Assembly: GCA_038231815.1 (NCBI GenBank)
Contig: JBBRKQ010000026.1
Location: forward strand, 1 to 44,685
Reading direction: 5' to 3'
Source: CAILKP01 sp038231815
GTDB taxonomy: Bacteria > Planctomycetota > Phycisphaerae > Phycisphaerales > UBA1924
Length of the DNA stretch: 44,685 nucleotides
The notes beneath the pieces are model-generated. The model worked only from the letters and a program-made list of their open reading frames with translations, made no database searches and was not told the origin of the DNA. Each line of letters starts with the position of its first letter. The stretch's first letter is position 1. A program made the translations under genes and the position numbers. Below are positions 16,701 to 24,583 of the stretch, piece after piece.

Positions 16701-17279
16701 GCTGAAGTTCATCAGACCGGTGAAGGTTTGGTTGGCGTTTAGGCGGGCGATGTTGGAGGAGAGGCGTGCATCTGCAAGTGTGCCGGTGAGGTTTGCGGAG
16801 TTGGTGTAGAACGAGCCGGGTTGGCCGCCGAGTGAGGTTGCGTTGGCGGCGGTGCTTGCTGTACCTGCGGTGGTGGCGAAGGTGGCGTTTGGGGCGGCGG
16901 TGAGTTCTTGGCGTGGAGTGAGAAGGGTGTAGCCGGCTGCGCTTGCGCAGCTGAGCCCGGTGTCTTGGCGCACCTCTATCTCGAGAAAGCGTTTTTGGCC
17001 GGAGAAGGCTGTACCAAAGTCAAGGGTGGCGGTGAACTGGCCGCCGGCGACGGCGAGGTTATCGGAGCAGAGGGTTGTGCCGATTTGGTTCCCGACGGTG
17101 GCCGCATCGTAGAGGCGGAAGCGGATGTCGTAAGTGCCGGTGGCGGGTGTGCCGGTGCTGGAGAGCTCTCCTTGGTAGGTGAAGGCTGTGGAAAGTGGGG
17201 TTTGGGCTGTGGTGGCACGGATGCCGCAGAGCGTGAGCGCGGCGGCGGTGAGGATGGCAACAAAGCGAGGCAGTTTCAC
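13776..17279 (-). CDS. Giant exported protein with two seven-bladed LVIVD-type beta-propellers
   Basis: A 1167-residue exported protein. I start at the GTG at 17277-17279: it has GGAG eight bases upstream and gives a short basic n-region (KLPR) and a clean signal peptide to about residue 27. The open frame begins three codons earlier, directly against that GGAG. Residues 28-125 are a planctomycete-type beta domain (FTYQGELSSTGTPATGTYDI). Two copies of a linker follow (GLMNFSNAGNLFSGIFTG, then LTNL), at about 185-215 and 592-622, each ahead of seven repeats of about 42-43 residues with consensus SVAVSGSFAYVVN...NTLQVFNISTP...L.GSIATG. The repeats span 259-542 and 666-947. Seven blades each is the usual propeller number; the motif fits the LVIVD family. 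The C-terminal 200 residues hold tail-fibre-like Ala/Asn/Thr repeats and a beta domain. Role probably cell-surface; ligand unknown. Confidence 0.85.
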   Translation of the reverse strand: MKLPRFVAILTAAALTLCGIRATTAQTPLSTAFTYQGELSSTGTPATGTYDIRFRLYDAATVGNQIGTTLCSDNLAVAGGQFTATLDFGTAFSGQKRFLEIEVRQDTGLSCASAAGYTLLTPRQELTAAPNATFATTAGTASTAANATSLGGQPGSFYTNSANLTGTLADARLSSNIARLNANQTFTGLMNFSNAGNLFSGIFTGSGAGLTNLTGGNITAGTLPRTALNSDVQSGVGTLALDWSALQRQGFATTGITPNSVAVSGSFAYVVNQNSSTLQVFDIGTPATPTLAASIATNSGPASIAVSGPFAYVGNVGSNTLQIFNISTPAAPSLAGSVGTGSTPQWVAVSGAFAYVVNSNANTLQVFSINNPAAPALVGSIATGSNPGSVAVSGSFAYVLNLFANTMQVFNISDPSAIVLAGSIATGSTPTAVAVSGSFAYVVNLFSDTLQVFDISTPATPTLAGSIGTETGPRSVAISGSLAYVINFANSLQVFNLATPTSPTLVGRIATGTFPYSVAVSGAVACVVSQSSRTLEVFTAPSRVSLSAPLAGSALLGVSGSGLTNLNAANLNGTLPSATLPPNIARLDSNQSFTGLMNFSNAGNLFSGIFTGNGAGLTNLNGANIAAGTVPRSALNTDVQSGLGTVRSDWNALQSTSATSTDNTPYSIAVSGSSAYVVNVNSDTLQVFNLSTPGALALASRIGTGINPTSVAVSGSFAYVVNAGTDTMQVFNISVPSSPTLVGSIGTAFSPQSVAVSGSFAYVANQNSNTLQVFNISTPSTPTLAASIATGSNPVFVTVSGSFAYVVNFAANSLQVFNISTPSVPMLAGSIATGANPRAVAVSGTFAYVVNVGSNTLQIFNVGTPAALALVGNFTTGVSPVSVTVSGSLAYVVNNSSSTLQVIDISTPAAATLVGSIGTGNGPYAVAVSNAFAYVVTAARTLEAFSARDRVGFTAPLAASALSGVSGLGLTNLNASNVSAGTLNNARTTGTSTNASNTLVLRDASGNFSAGTITAALNGNATTATNANNLGGQAAAAYLPPTTTSWDIPSLPLFTAPATSITTVLSTTIPFSSGRVIVNWSTSGYASLAGTGFQFRVRIGANVGPWSKVYFNAANQHTNFGSTALIPVAAGNALVSLEVQRIGFTAAGIYNTDSFDSLSATFINIRQ

Positions 17280-17473
17280 AGGCAGCACTCCAAAAAAATC
17301 GCGATTTTTGCTGTGGGGAACGAAACGGGGCTTGGGGGAGACCGGAAGATAACCGATGCTGGCGCAAATGCCAGCAAAAAGCCTATACAGACTCGGTTAG
17401 GATTATGCATTTGCAGTGGAATGTGGGGTTTCTTCGCTGTTTTTGCTTAGGCACGCGGTTGTTGGCTAGGCGG

Positions 17474-18121
17474 TTAATCGGCCGGCTGTTGCATGAGTTC
17501 GAGCAGCCGCACGCCGGCGGCGATGCACAGGCCGGAGAGCATGATGGCGTTCCAGACCCAGACTTGGAGGAGGGGATTATCGATAAGATTTTGGCCGCAC
17601 CAGCAGACTTGCAGGGCGGTGCCAGCGGCGGCGAGCAGGGTGAGGGCGAGCACCCAGACTGTGCGGTGCCAGTGTGCGGCCCAGGCGATGGTGGCCACGG
17701 ATGCGGCTGTGGGCAGCAGAAAAAAGACTGCGGCGTGCGCGAGGGTGCTGGGCTGGAGATTGGGCACGCGGCCGAGGAAGAGGCCGAGCTTGGTTGCGAG
17801 ATCAAAGTAGTGGGGGGTTGCGATTGGGAAGATGACGCACCAGCCGGTGGCGATGATGAGCCGCCAGAAACCGCCGCGGCCGAGCCAGACGACGAGCGCG
17901 ACGCAAAGGCCTAGTGGCCAGCCGAGCGCCAATGAGGCGACGGGCCATGCGCCCGCGGCTAGGGTGCTGATGGCCCAGACGGCGGCGATTGAGAGGGACC
18001 AGAGGGATGCCAGAACTGCGCACAAAATGATGAGGTGCCGGGCGGGCACGCCGGGGGAGGGGGGTTGCTGGAGATTTGCCGATGCGGCGATTTCGCCGGA
18101 GCGGGTGGTGATGCTGGCCAT
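17474..18121 (-). CDS. Multi-pass membrane protein of unknown function
   Basis: A 215-residue protein with about six hydrophobic segments (near 28-50, 54-80, 86-102, 128-147, 150-172 and 188-208) and short polar loops. The N-terminal 25 residues are polar and probably cytoplasmic. The ATG at 18119-18121 has an excellent AGGAGG about eight bases upstream. I recognise no family motif. The + strand here is G-rich although the gene is on the minus strand. It lies upstream of, and in the same direction as, the propeller gene, but with a gap of almost 200 bases. Confidence 0.65.
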   Translation of the reverse strand: MASITTRSGEIAASANLQQPPSPGVPARHLIILCAVLASLWSLSIAAVWAISTLAAGAWPVASLALGWPLGLCVALVVWLGRGGFWRLIIATGWCVIFPIATPHYFDLATKLGLFLGRVPNLQPSTLAHAAVFFLLPTAASVATIAWAAHWHRTVWVLALTLLAAAGTALQVCWCGQNLIDNPLLQVWVWNAIMLSGLCIAAGVRLLELMQQPAD

Positions 18122-18511
18122 GGGCGTGCCTCCTGCGGGTGTGCCGACAAGGCAAGATCATGCCACACCGGCGGGGCGCTGCAAGTTGCTGGTTGATTAT
18201 TTGATGCTGGTTGGGAGGTGTGTGCGGGTTGTAGGGGTGCCGGTGGGCAACGGTTTGGCGGGGAAGGAGGAGAAATGCCGGATGGGTTTTTGCTTTGCTT
18301 GCGTTTGGGGTGCGCTGCTGAGATGAAAGGCAGGCTTGCTGTGGATGGGATGATTTGGGTGGAGGAGATGTTGGCGGCGGTTTTTTTCAGTGCCTGCTCT
18401 CACGGGATTCCTCTTACTACCCTCGACCGTGGTTGCGGCACTTGCCGGTGTTGCGGCAGTGTTTGCAAGTTTGGGATGAATTGCTTCCAGGCCTTTTTTG
18501 AAAGTACTGAA
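18122..18511 (+). other. Upstream region of the adenosyltransferase gene
   Basis: About 390 bases between divergent genes. The frame of the adenosyltransferase is open 98 codons upstream (from 18218), but that stretch is cysteine- and glycine-rich, shows no domain, and the family starts at the MVRLSKIYTKTGD motif. I looked for a cobalamin riboswitch because of the downstream gene and did not see its conserved B12 box. Confidence 0.45.
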
Positions 18512-19315
18512 ATGGTCCGACTTAGTAAGATTTATACCAAGACTGGCGATGCGGGGACGACTGGATTGGGCGATGGCAGGCGGGTGAGCAAGGATGATTT
18601 GCGAGTGACGGCGTATGGCACTGTTGATGAGGCCAATGCCACGATTGGTGTTGTTGTGAATATTGCGGTGCGGTCATCGCCGGGGTCGCTGCAGTCGCGG
18701 ATGGCTGACCTTTTAAAGGGTGTGCAGAATGCGATGTTTGATGTGGGCGCGGACTTGTGCTGCCCGATGGCCAAGGGTGAGAAGCCGGGGCAGAAGCTGC
18801 GGGTGACGGAGGGGCAGACCGAGCGACTGGAGCGGCATATTGATCACTTTAATGATGCACTTGCGCCGCTGAACAGCTTTGTGCTGCCGGGTGGTAGTGA
18901 GCTGGCCGCGGCGATGCACATTGCGCGCACGGTTACACGCCGGGCTGAGCGGTGCTGCGTGTCGCTGCTGGCGGCGGAGCCGGGGGCGACGAATCCGGAG
19001 GCGATTCGGTATTTGAATAGACTTTCTGACTTGCTGTTTGTGCTGGGGCGGGTGGCCAACGAGAACGGCAAGGGCGATGTGCTTTGGGCACCGGGGGCTG
19101 ACCAAGGTGGGCCGCCGAAGAAGGAGCGGGTGATTGAGGCCCAGAGTGATGAGACGATGGGGGAGAAGCAGGTGAAAGCGGGTGGGAAGGCGGGTGGGAA
19201 GGCGCAAGGGAAGACGGCTGCGGGTGTGCCGATGGGTAAGAGTGGGCGCAAGAGTGGGGACAAGAGTGGGGGCAAGAGTGGGGGCAAGCTGGGGGCGAAG
19301 AAGGAGTCAAAATGA
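18512..19315 (+). CDS. PduO-type cob(I)alamin adenosyltransferase with Lys/Gly-rich tail
   Basis: A 267-residue ATP:cob(I)alamin adenosyltransferase that makes adenosylcobalamin. Family motifs: IYTKTGDAGTTGLGDG (7-22, ATP site), YGTVDEANA (35-43), SFVLPGG (122-128), RTVTRRAER (139-147) and YLNRLSDLLFVLGR (167-180). The catalytic domain ends near residue 195. Beyond it is an unusual 60-residue tail with repeated Lys-Ser/Ala-Gly-Gly units (KSGGKSGGK), highly basic and encoded by 12-bp repeats. PduO enzymes lack such a tail; it could bind nucleic acid or a partner, or be the product of repeat expansion. The stop overlaps the rpiA ATG (ATGA, 19312-19315). It fits functionally with the B12-binding/MeaB fusion at 37.4 kb, though the two are 18 kb apart. 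Confidence 0.94.
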   Translation: MVRLSKIYTKTGDAGTTGLGDGRRVSKDDLRVTAYGTVDEANATIGVVVNIAVRSSPGSLQSRMADLLKGVQNAMFDVGADLCCPMAKGEKPGQKLRVTEGQTERLERHIDHFNDALAPLNSFVLPGGSELAAAMHIARTVTRRAERCCVSLLAAEPGATNPEAIRYLNRLSDLLFVLGRVANENGKGDVLWAPGADQGGPPKKERVIEAQSDETMGEKQVKAGGKAGGKAQGKTAAGVPMGKSGRKSGDKSGGKSGGKLGAKKESK

Positions 19316-20151
19316 GCAAGCAGCATACTGGTGTTCGATCGCAGCAGTCGGGGCCCATCCAGCATGGTGATGATGCGCTGGCGGCGCGGGCGGTGTCGTA
19401 CATAAAGCCTGGGATGGTTGTGGGGCTGGGCACGGGGCGGGCAGCGCAGCGGTGCATTCGCGCTTTGGCTGCGCGGGCGGAGCGTGAGGCGATGAAGCTG
19501 ACGTGTGTTGCCACGAGCATTGCCAGCGCGGAACTGGCCCGCTCGCTGAAGCTGGTGGTGCGCGAGATGGATGAGGTGGGCACGCTGGATTTTTTGTTTG
19601 ATGGGGCCGATGAAGTGGCACCGGATTTGGCGATGATTAAAGGTGCGGGCGGAGCGATGACGCGTGAGAAGCTGGCCGCTGCGATGGTGCGAGCGGGGAT
19701 TGCGCGCGATGCAATTGGCAGCAGCGACACGCCGCGGTGTGTGTACTGCATAGACCATACCAAGATGGTGGCGTATTTGGGTTCGCGGTACCCGCTGCCG
19801 CTGGAGGTGTTGCCGGTTGCGATAAGTTACGTTCATGCGATGCTGGGGGACTATGAGGTGACGGCGATACGGCGGGTGGGCAAGGACAACGCGAGCGAGT
19901 TTGCGGTGACGGACAACGGCAATGCGATTTTGGATGTGAAGCTGGATTTGCCGCACTTAGAGCGCGAGGGGATTGACCTGGACGACCTGACGATGATCTT
20001 TGATGCATCGCCCGGGATAGTGGGGCACGGGCTGTTTTTGAGCGAGGCCGATGTGGTGCTGGTGGAGACGCCGAAGGGGCTGGAGGAGATTACGAGACCA
20101 TCGTGGAGTGATGAGGTGGATGATGGTGAGGGGATTGAGGATGAGAAGTGA
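19312..20151 (+). CDS. rpiA: Ribose-5-phosphate isomerase A
   Basis: A 279-residue enzyme interconverting ribose-5-phosphate and ribulose-5-phosphate in the pentose phosphate pathway. Motifs: GLGTGRAAQ (38-46; most homologues have GTGSTA), the DGADEV (97-102) and KGAGGAMTREK (110-120) catalytic loops, and VTDNGNAILD (199-208). The N-terminal 18 residues and the acidic C-terminal 15 (DEVDDGEGIEDE) go beyond the usual family length. It is translationally coupled to the adenosyltransferase by a four-base overlap. That pairing has no obvious metabolic link. Confidence 0.95.
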   Translation: MSKQHTGVRSQQSGPIQHGDDALAARAVSYIKPGMVVGLGTGRAAQRCIRALAARAEREAMKLTCVATSIASAELARSLKLVVREMDEVGTLDFLFDGADEVAPDLAMIKGAGGAMTREKLAAAMVRAGIARDAIGSSDTPRCVYCIDHTKMVAYLGSRYPLPLEVLPVAISYVHAMLGDYEVTAIRRVGKDNASEFAVTDNGNAILDVKLDLPHLEREGIDLDDLTMIFDASPGIVGHGLFLSEADVVLVETPKGLEEITRPSWSDEVDDGEGIEDEK

Positions 20152-20624
20152 ACTGAAGCTCGCGTGAACGCTGAATATGACGGGCGCGTACTGCGGTGCG
20201 GTCGGGTTGAATGAAAGGGTCGTGGGTTGCCGGGCGACGTTGGGATTGCGGATTCGTGCGTCTTTCCGGGTCGCTTGGAATTGGCGAACCTTTACGACCG
20301 GGAGCGCCGGGCTTGGTGGTGCTTTGGGGAGCGTTCTTCTTCGCGTGGCGATGGTCTGAAGTCTCGACCCGGGCTGAAGGTGTAGGGGCAACAGCGGCGT
20401 TTGTGGCTCGGGGGCAAGGTTGTTGAAGGGTGCTCTGTGCGTTTGATGCGTGGTGATGAAACGCAGCGGCTTACGTTGGTGTTGGGGTTGTTTGCAACGC
20501 TTGGAATGCGAGGCGATTGTTGTGCTCGCGTTCCCGTTGCCCTTTCATCTGGACCGTTTCATCTGGGCCCTTTCATCTGGGCACTTTTCTCGTTTCTCCC
20601 CGGCCTTCAGTTGCGGCTTCGGGT
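20152..20624. other. Intergenic region between convergent genes
   Basis: About 470 bases between the end of rpiA and the end of birA. Open frames are short and without domains. It contains a 14-bp tandem repeat (20540-20581). I did not see a clear terminator. Confidence 0.45.
20540..20581. repeat. 14-bp tandem repeat, three copies
   Basis: CCCTTTCATCTGGA, CCGTTTCATCTGGG, CCCTTTCATCTGGG in direct head-to-tail order. It sits 44 bases beyond the birA stop codon. Confidence 0.95.
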
Positions 20625-21356
20625 TCACGCGTAGCCGCTGATGCTGGTGATTGCGGTGAGCACGCCACTGGTTTCAAGGAGTAGGTGGCCCTGGCCATCA
20701 ACGCCGCGGAGGGTGCCGGATTGGCGAGTGCCATCGGGCAGGGTTGCCTCGATGGTGCGGCCGAGGCCCCAGATGTGTGTGGTGAAGTCTGCGACTGCGG
20801 TGGCATCAGGTGCTGGTTGATGCAGCGTGCCGAGGACGGCGGCGATCAGGCGTTTGCGGAAGATTTCTAGATCTATGGTTTCACCGGTGAGGCTTACCAT
20901 GCTGGCGGCGGTGGCGTGGAGGTCTGCCGGTAACGATGCTGTGGGGTTGTTGATGTTGCAGCCGATGCCGACGAGCAGCCAGCGGCCGGTGTCGGTGGAG
21001 GTTGTTTCCAGGAGGACTCCGGCGAGCTTTTTGCCTTGGCAGAGAACATCGTTGGGCCATTTGCACTGCACGGTGTGGCCGGGGCCAAGGGCGCGGGCTA
21101 GAACGCGGCGGACTGCAAGGCCGATTTGCAGTGAAATGGTGGCGGGAAGCTCGACGGAATCCTGCGGCCAGAGCAGCGTCATCCAGAGGCCGCCGGGGGG
21201 GCTGCTCCAGGGGCGGCCGTGGCGGCCGATGCCGCCGGTTTGGCGGGCGGCCAGCAAAAGGTGCGGCTGCCGGGGCAGCTGGCTGCTGGCGAGGAGCCGT
21301 CGCGCGTGCAGGGAGGTGGAATCAAGTTGGTCAAAGCGAAGCAGTGTGACGGCCAC
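20625..21356 (-). CDS. birA: Biotin-[acetyl-CoA-carboxylase] ligase (monofunctional)
   Basis: A 243-residue enzyme that activates biotin to biotinyl-AMP and attaches it to a lysine of biotin-dependent carboxylases. LDSTS (11-15), QTGGIGRHGRPW (39-50, biotinyl-AMP loop), KWPNDV (99-104), KLAGVLLE (110-117) and VGIGCNIN (129-136) are all present. Residues 200-243 form the small C-terminal SH3-like domain. The N-terminal HTH of repressor-type BirA is absent, so it should not regulate transcription. It begins eight bases after the amidase stop codon, in the same direction, suggesting one transcript. Confidence 0.94.
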   Translation of the reverse strand: MAVTLLRFDQLDSTSLHARRLLASSQLPRQPHLLLAARQTGGIGRHGRPWSSPPGGLWMTLLWPQDSVELPATISLQIGLAVRRVLARALGPGHTVQCKWPNDVLCQGKKLAGVLLETTSTDTGRWLLVGIGCNINNPTASLPADLHATAASMVSLTGETIDLEIFRKRLIAAVLGTLHQPAPDATAVADFTTHIWGLGRTIEATLPDGTRQSGTLRGVDGQGHLLLETSGVLTAITSISGYA

Positions 21357-21364
21357 GAAAAACC

Positions 21365-22600
21365 TTAAGGCTTGGGCGGTGTTGCTGGTGTGGGAGTTGC
21401 GGCTGCGGCGGGCGACGGCGGGGCGACTTGGTTTGTGCCGGTTTGCCCAGCGCCAGCGGGAACCGGCGCGGGCGGTGGCGAGATGATTGGTGCTGGGCCG
21501 ATGGTGATGCCGCGGACAGGATCAACCTCGCGCACTGGTGCGTTGCCCGCGGGCAGTGTGGGTTGGCCGACGATTTGTCGCGCTCCGTTGATGATGCGGT
21601 CCCAGTCGAGCGCGGAGCCTGGATCGGCCTTGTCATCCTGGACGTGGTAGTGGCCGAGGACGCCGGTGAAGCTGCGGAGTTCGGCCTCGGGGAGTTGCCG
21701 GGTGAGCAGTGTGCCCTGTGCATCACGCGGGTAATCAAGCTTGATGCTTGGGAGGGCCTTGTTTAGTGCGGCGGTGAGTTTGGTTAAGGAGTCGTACTGC
21801 TGCTCGGTGAGGTCCCACTGCTTGAGTTCGCGGCCCTGGATCATTCCGGCGATGAGTTTTTGGCGGGATGGAAAACCAACAAAGTCTTTGGTGCGCACGC
21901 CGCCGTCGCCTTTGTCTTGCGGCACGGTGATGCGGACTTTACCGGTTGTCTCATCGATCTGGTACCAGCTTGGGAGGGTGCTTTTTTCCTTCTCGGCATA
22001 GGCGCCCATATTGGCGATTTCGATGCCGACGGAGCGATCGTTGCTGCTGGTGGCGTGGAAGGCTCGTTCTTTTAAGTCCAACGTTTGGTAGATGGTGCCG
22101 TCAATATCGAGCATGAAGTGGACGGAGAGACCGCGCAGATCGTGAAGGACGCGAAAGCAGGTGCGCGAGGTGCCGCACACGTCGTAGTGCAGGACGAACT
22201 GATCGACCATGCCTTGGAGGGATTCGAGGTCAACACCGCCTCGGAAGCCGCTTATTTGGGCATCGCTAAGGATGATGCCGGGCCAGGGCTCTGGCTGCTT
22301 TTCGGCGAAGCGGAAGAAGCGGGGGCTGTAGCGGGCGGGGCTGTCGGGGCCGCCGCCATCTTTTTTGGTGGCTTCCCAGGAGGAGCTTTTGATGGGGGCG
22401 AAGCGCTTTTCGGTGCGATAGGCGTCGTAGCCACCGGGATCGGTCCACAGCACGACGGGAGCGCCGGTGTGGAAGAGCACACCGGCGACCATGATTTCAT
22501 CGCCCTTGCGCTGGTAGGCGATGTCACCGATGCGCTGCTGGATGCAGCCGGAGAGCGGAACGAGGGAGAGGAGGATGAGAATCCCGAGCAGTCGAAGCAT
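21365..22600 (-). CDS. N-acetylmuramoyl-L-alanine amidase, lipoprotein
   Basis: A 411-residue peptidoglycan amidase of the amidase_2 (zinc, T7-lysozyme/AmpD-like) fold. The N-terminus is a lipoprotein signal with the lipobox LSGC (C19). Visible motifs are FVLHYDVCG (zinc histidine), HFMLDIDGTIYQTLDLKERAFHA with its second-shell residues, SVGIEIANMGAY, and GHYHVQDDKADPG, carrying the third ligand region. The C-terminal 60 residues are Pro/Ala-rich. The ATG at 22598-22600 is preferred to the two TTG codons in front of it; no clear ribosome binding site is seen. An insert between IANMGAY and the last motif (about 100 residues) is long for the family. It probably cleaves or recycles cell-wall stem peptides at the membrane. 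Confidence 0.9.
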   Translation of the reverse strand: MLRLLGILILLSLVPLSGCIQQRIGDIAYQRKGDEIMVAGVLFHTGAPVVLWTDPGGYDAYRTEKRFAPIKSSSWEATKKDGGGPDSPARYSPRFFRFAEKQPEPWPGIILSDAQISGFRGGVDLESLQGMVDQFVLHYDVCGTSRTCFRVLHDLRGLSVHFMLDIDGTIYQTLDLKERAFHATSSNDRSVGIEIANMGAYAEKEKSTLPSWYQIDETTGKVRITVPQDKGDGGVRTKDFVGFPSRQKLIAGMIQGRELKQWDLTEQQYDSLTKLTAALNKALPSIKLDYPRDAQGTLLTRQLPEAELRSFTGVLGHYHVQDDKADPGSALDWDRIINGARQIVGQPTLPAGNAPVREVDPVRGITIGPAPIISPPPAPVPAGAGQTGTNQVAPPSPAAAATPTPATPPKP

Positions 22601-22679
22601 CAACAAAGGTACGGGGAGCTTGCGGGGAAAAGGAGGAAAGATGATACAGAAAAGATAAAAGGGAGGGCGCAGATTTGAG

Positions 22680-23123
22680 CTAGGGTTTGACCACCAGAAT
22701 TACGCCACCGGCGACCATGACGGCCCCGAGGACCCGGACTGCGGTGAGGTTACGGGGGACCATTCCGAACAGGCCGAACTGATCAAAGACCATGGAGCAG
22801 AGAATTTGCCCCAGCACCATGCAGGCGACCAGTGAGGCCGCTCCGATTTTGGGCTGGCTGAGAATAGCGACGGTGACAAAGAACGCCCCCAGCAGCCCGC
22901 CGGTGTAGCCGTACCACGGGGTGGTGCCAACTTGCTCGAGCTTGGGCTTGGCTACGGGAGTAGCCAGCAGCAGCATCAGCAGGGCGAGGGTGCCCCCGGT
23001 AAAACTGATCAGTGCTGCGAAGATGGGGCTTTCGCTGGTTTTTCGGAGTGAGCCGTTGACGGCGGCCTGCATGGGGATGAAGATACCGGCGAGGATGGCG
23101 GCGAGAATGTACGGGAGATGCAT
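22680..23123 (-). CDS. DUF606/YdcZ-type DMT membrane transporter
   Basis: A 147-residue protein with five predicted hydrophobic helices in the DUF606 pattern: IPMQAAVNGSLRK near the start, FAALISFTGGTLALLML, PWYGYTGGLLGAFFVT, and GAASLVACMVLGQILCSM followed by DQFGLFG. The family is half-length drug/metabolite-transporter homologues that probably pair as dimers; the substrate is unknown. I use the ATG at 23121-23123; a TTG seven codons earlier has GGGAG only two bases away. It runs in the same direction as amidase and birA, 79 bases ahead of the amidase start. Confidence 0.88.
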   Translation of the reverse strand: MHLPYILAAILAGIFIPMQAAVNGSLRKTSESPIFAALISFTGGTLALLMLLLATPVAKPKLEQVGTTPWYGYTGGLLGAFFVTVAILSQPKIGAASLVACMVLGQILCSMVFDQFGLFGMVPRNLTAVRVLGAVMVAGGVILVVKP

Positions 23124-23212
23124 GGCGTAGGGGTACGCAGGCAAAGCTCCCGGTGGCGGCGGTTTTTTGGTACTGGGCCGACGCGGGGGCTTTGGCCAGC
23201 CAACACTGATGT

Positions 23213-24496
23213 ATGGCGTTTGCTGAGCAATCTTGGGTTGGAGCGATGGGCGAACTTGGCCCTAGGGCCAAGGCCGCGGCGGCGGTGGTGGGGGGGTTGG
23301 CACCGGAGGCTCGACGAGCGGTGCTGTGTGAGCTGGCCCGGCTGTTGACGGATCGCTGCGCGGAGTTGCTGGGGGCCAATGCGTTGGATTTGGCTTCGGC
23401 CGCTGCGACGGGAGCCACGGGGCCGAAGCAAAAGCGACTGGCACTGACGGCCGAGGGGGTAAAGCAGTTGGCAGCGGGGGTGCTGGCGGTGGCCGCCCAG
23501 CCGGAGGTGGTGGGTGAAGTGGTAAGGGGGTGGACTGCGCAATCGGGCTTGGATGTGCGGAAGGTGCGGACGCCACTGGGGGTGGTGTGCATGATGTATG
23601 AGGCGAGGCCGGGGGTGACTGTGGATGCGTTTGCGCTGTGCTTTAAGGCGGGCAACGCGTGCATATTAAAGGGCGGTCGCGAAGCGGCGCACAGCAATGT
23701 GGCGCTGATGGGGTTGATTGGCGAGGCGCTGGCGTTTGCGGGGGTGCCTGCTGATGCTGCGCAATTGGTGACCACATCTGACCGTGAGGCGATGAAGGTG
23801 CTGCTGGCGGATCGGGCGAATATTGATTTGGTGATACCGCGTGGTGGGACGGAGCTCATTGAGTTTGTGACTGCGCACAGCAAGATACCGACTTTGCAGC
23901 ACTTTCAGGGCATTTGCCATGTGTTTGTGCATGCGGCGGCGGACCTTGACATGGCGGAGCGCATTTGCGTGACGGGTAAAACGACGGCGCCGGCCACCTG
24001 CAACGCGACTGAGTGCGTGCTGGTGGATGCGGCGATTGCCGAGCGGTTTGTGCCGAGATTGGTGCGTGCGTTCGCCGCGGCGGGGGTGGAGGTTCGCGGT
24101 GGTGCGGATGTGGCGGAGCTGATGCGAAAGGCGGGTGGGCCGGATGTGACGGCAGCTTCGGAGGCGGATTTTGGGTATGAGTTTTTGGACCTGGTGGTGG
24201 CGATGAAGGTGGCAGCTGGGCTTGATGGGGCGATAGCGCACATTCGCAGGCACACATCAGACCATACCGAGGTGATTGTGACGGACGATGGGGCGGCGGC
24301 GGAGCGGTTTGTTTCGGAGGTTCGCAGCTCGTGTGTGCTGGTGAATGCCTCGACGCGGAACAATGACGGTGGGGCGCTGGGGCTTGGCGCGGAGATTGGA
24401 ATCTCGACGACACGGCTGCACGCGTATGGGCCGATGGGGGCGGAGCAACTGACGGTGGAGCGATTTGTGGTGCGGGGGACGGGGCAGTGCAGGTAA
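23213..24496 (+). CDS. proA: Gamma-glutamyl phosphate reductase ProA
   Basis: A 427-residue NADPH-dependent enzyme reducing gamma-glutamyl phosphate to glutamate semialdehyde in proline synthesis. The catalytic cysteine is C263 in TCNATE, with VCMMYEARPGVT (125-136), VIPRGG (207-212), SDHTEVIV (349-356) and NASTRNNDGGALGLGAEIG (378-396) in order. Several normally invariant residues near the active site are changed conservatively (GICHVFVH for GxCHVxVD). ProB is not in the window. It diverges from the DUF606 gene with about 90 bases between. Confidence 0.95.
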   Translation: MAFAEQSWVGAMGELGPRAKAAAAVVGGLAPEARRAVLCELARLLTDRCAELLGANALDLASAAATGATGPKQKRLALTAEGVKQLAAGVLAVAAQPEVVGEVVRGWTAQSGLDVRKVRTPLGVVCMMYEARPGVTVDAFALCFKAGNACILKGGREAAHSNVALMGLIGEALAFAGVPADAAQLVTTSDREAMKVLLADRANIDLVIPRGGTELIEFVTAHSKIPTLQHFQGICHVFVHAAADLDMAERICVTGKTTAPATCNATECVLVDAAIAERFVPRLVRAFAAAGVEVRGGADVAELMRKAGGPDVTAASEADFGYEFLDLVVAMKVAAGLDGAIAHIRRHTSDHTEVIVTDDGAAAERFVSEVRSSCVLVNASTRNNDGGALGLGAEIGISTTRLHAYGPMGAEQLTVERFVVRGTGQCR

Positions 24497-24583
24497 GGGC
24501 TAGAGTGGGCTTTTTACTTTGAACCTGCCCCGTGGTGTGACCTGCCGCGCGCCAAAGATGGTGCGAGTGACTTTGAGAATTGC

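Noticed and set aside
18200..18511. Cobalamin riboswitch ahead of the adenosyltransferase
   Set aside because: The conserved B12 box and surrounding helices could not be found by eye. An Infernal search with the cobalamin model would decide.
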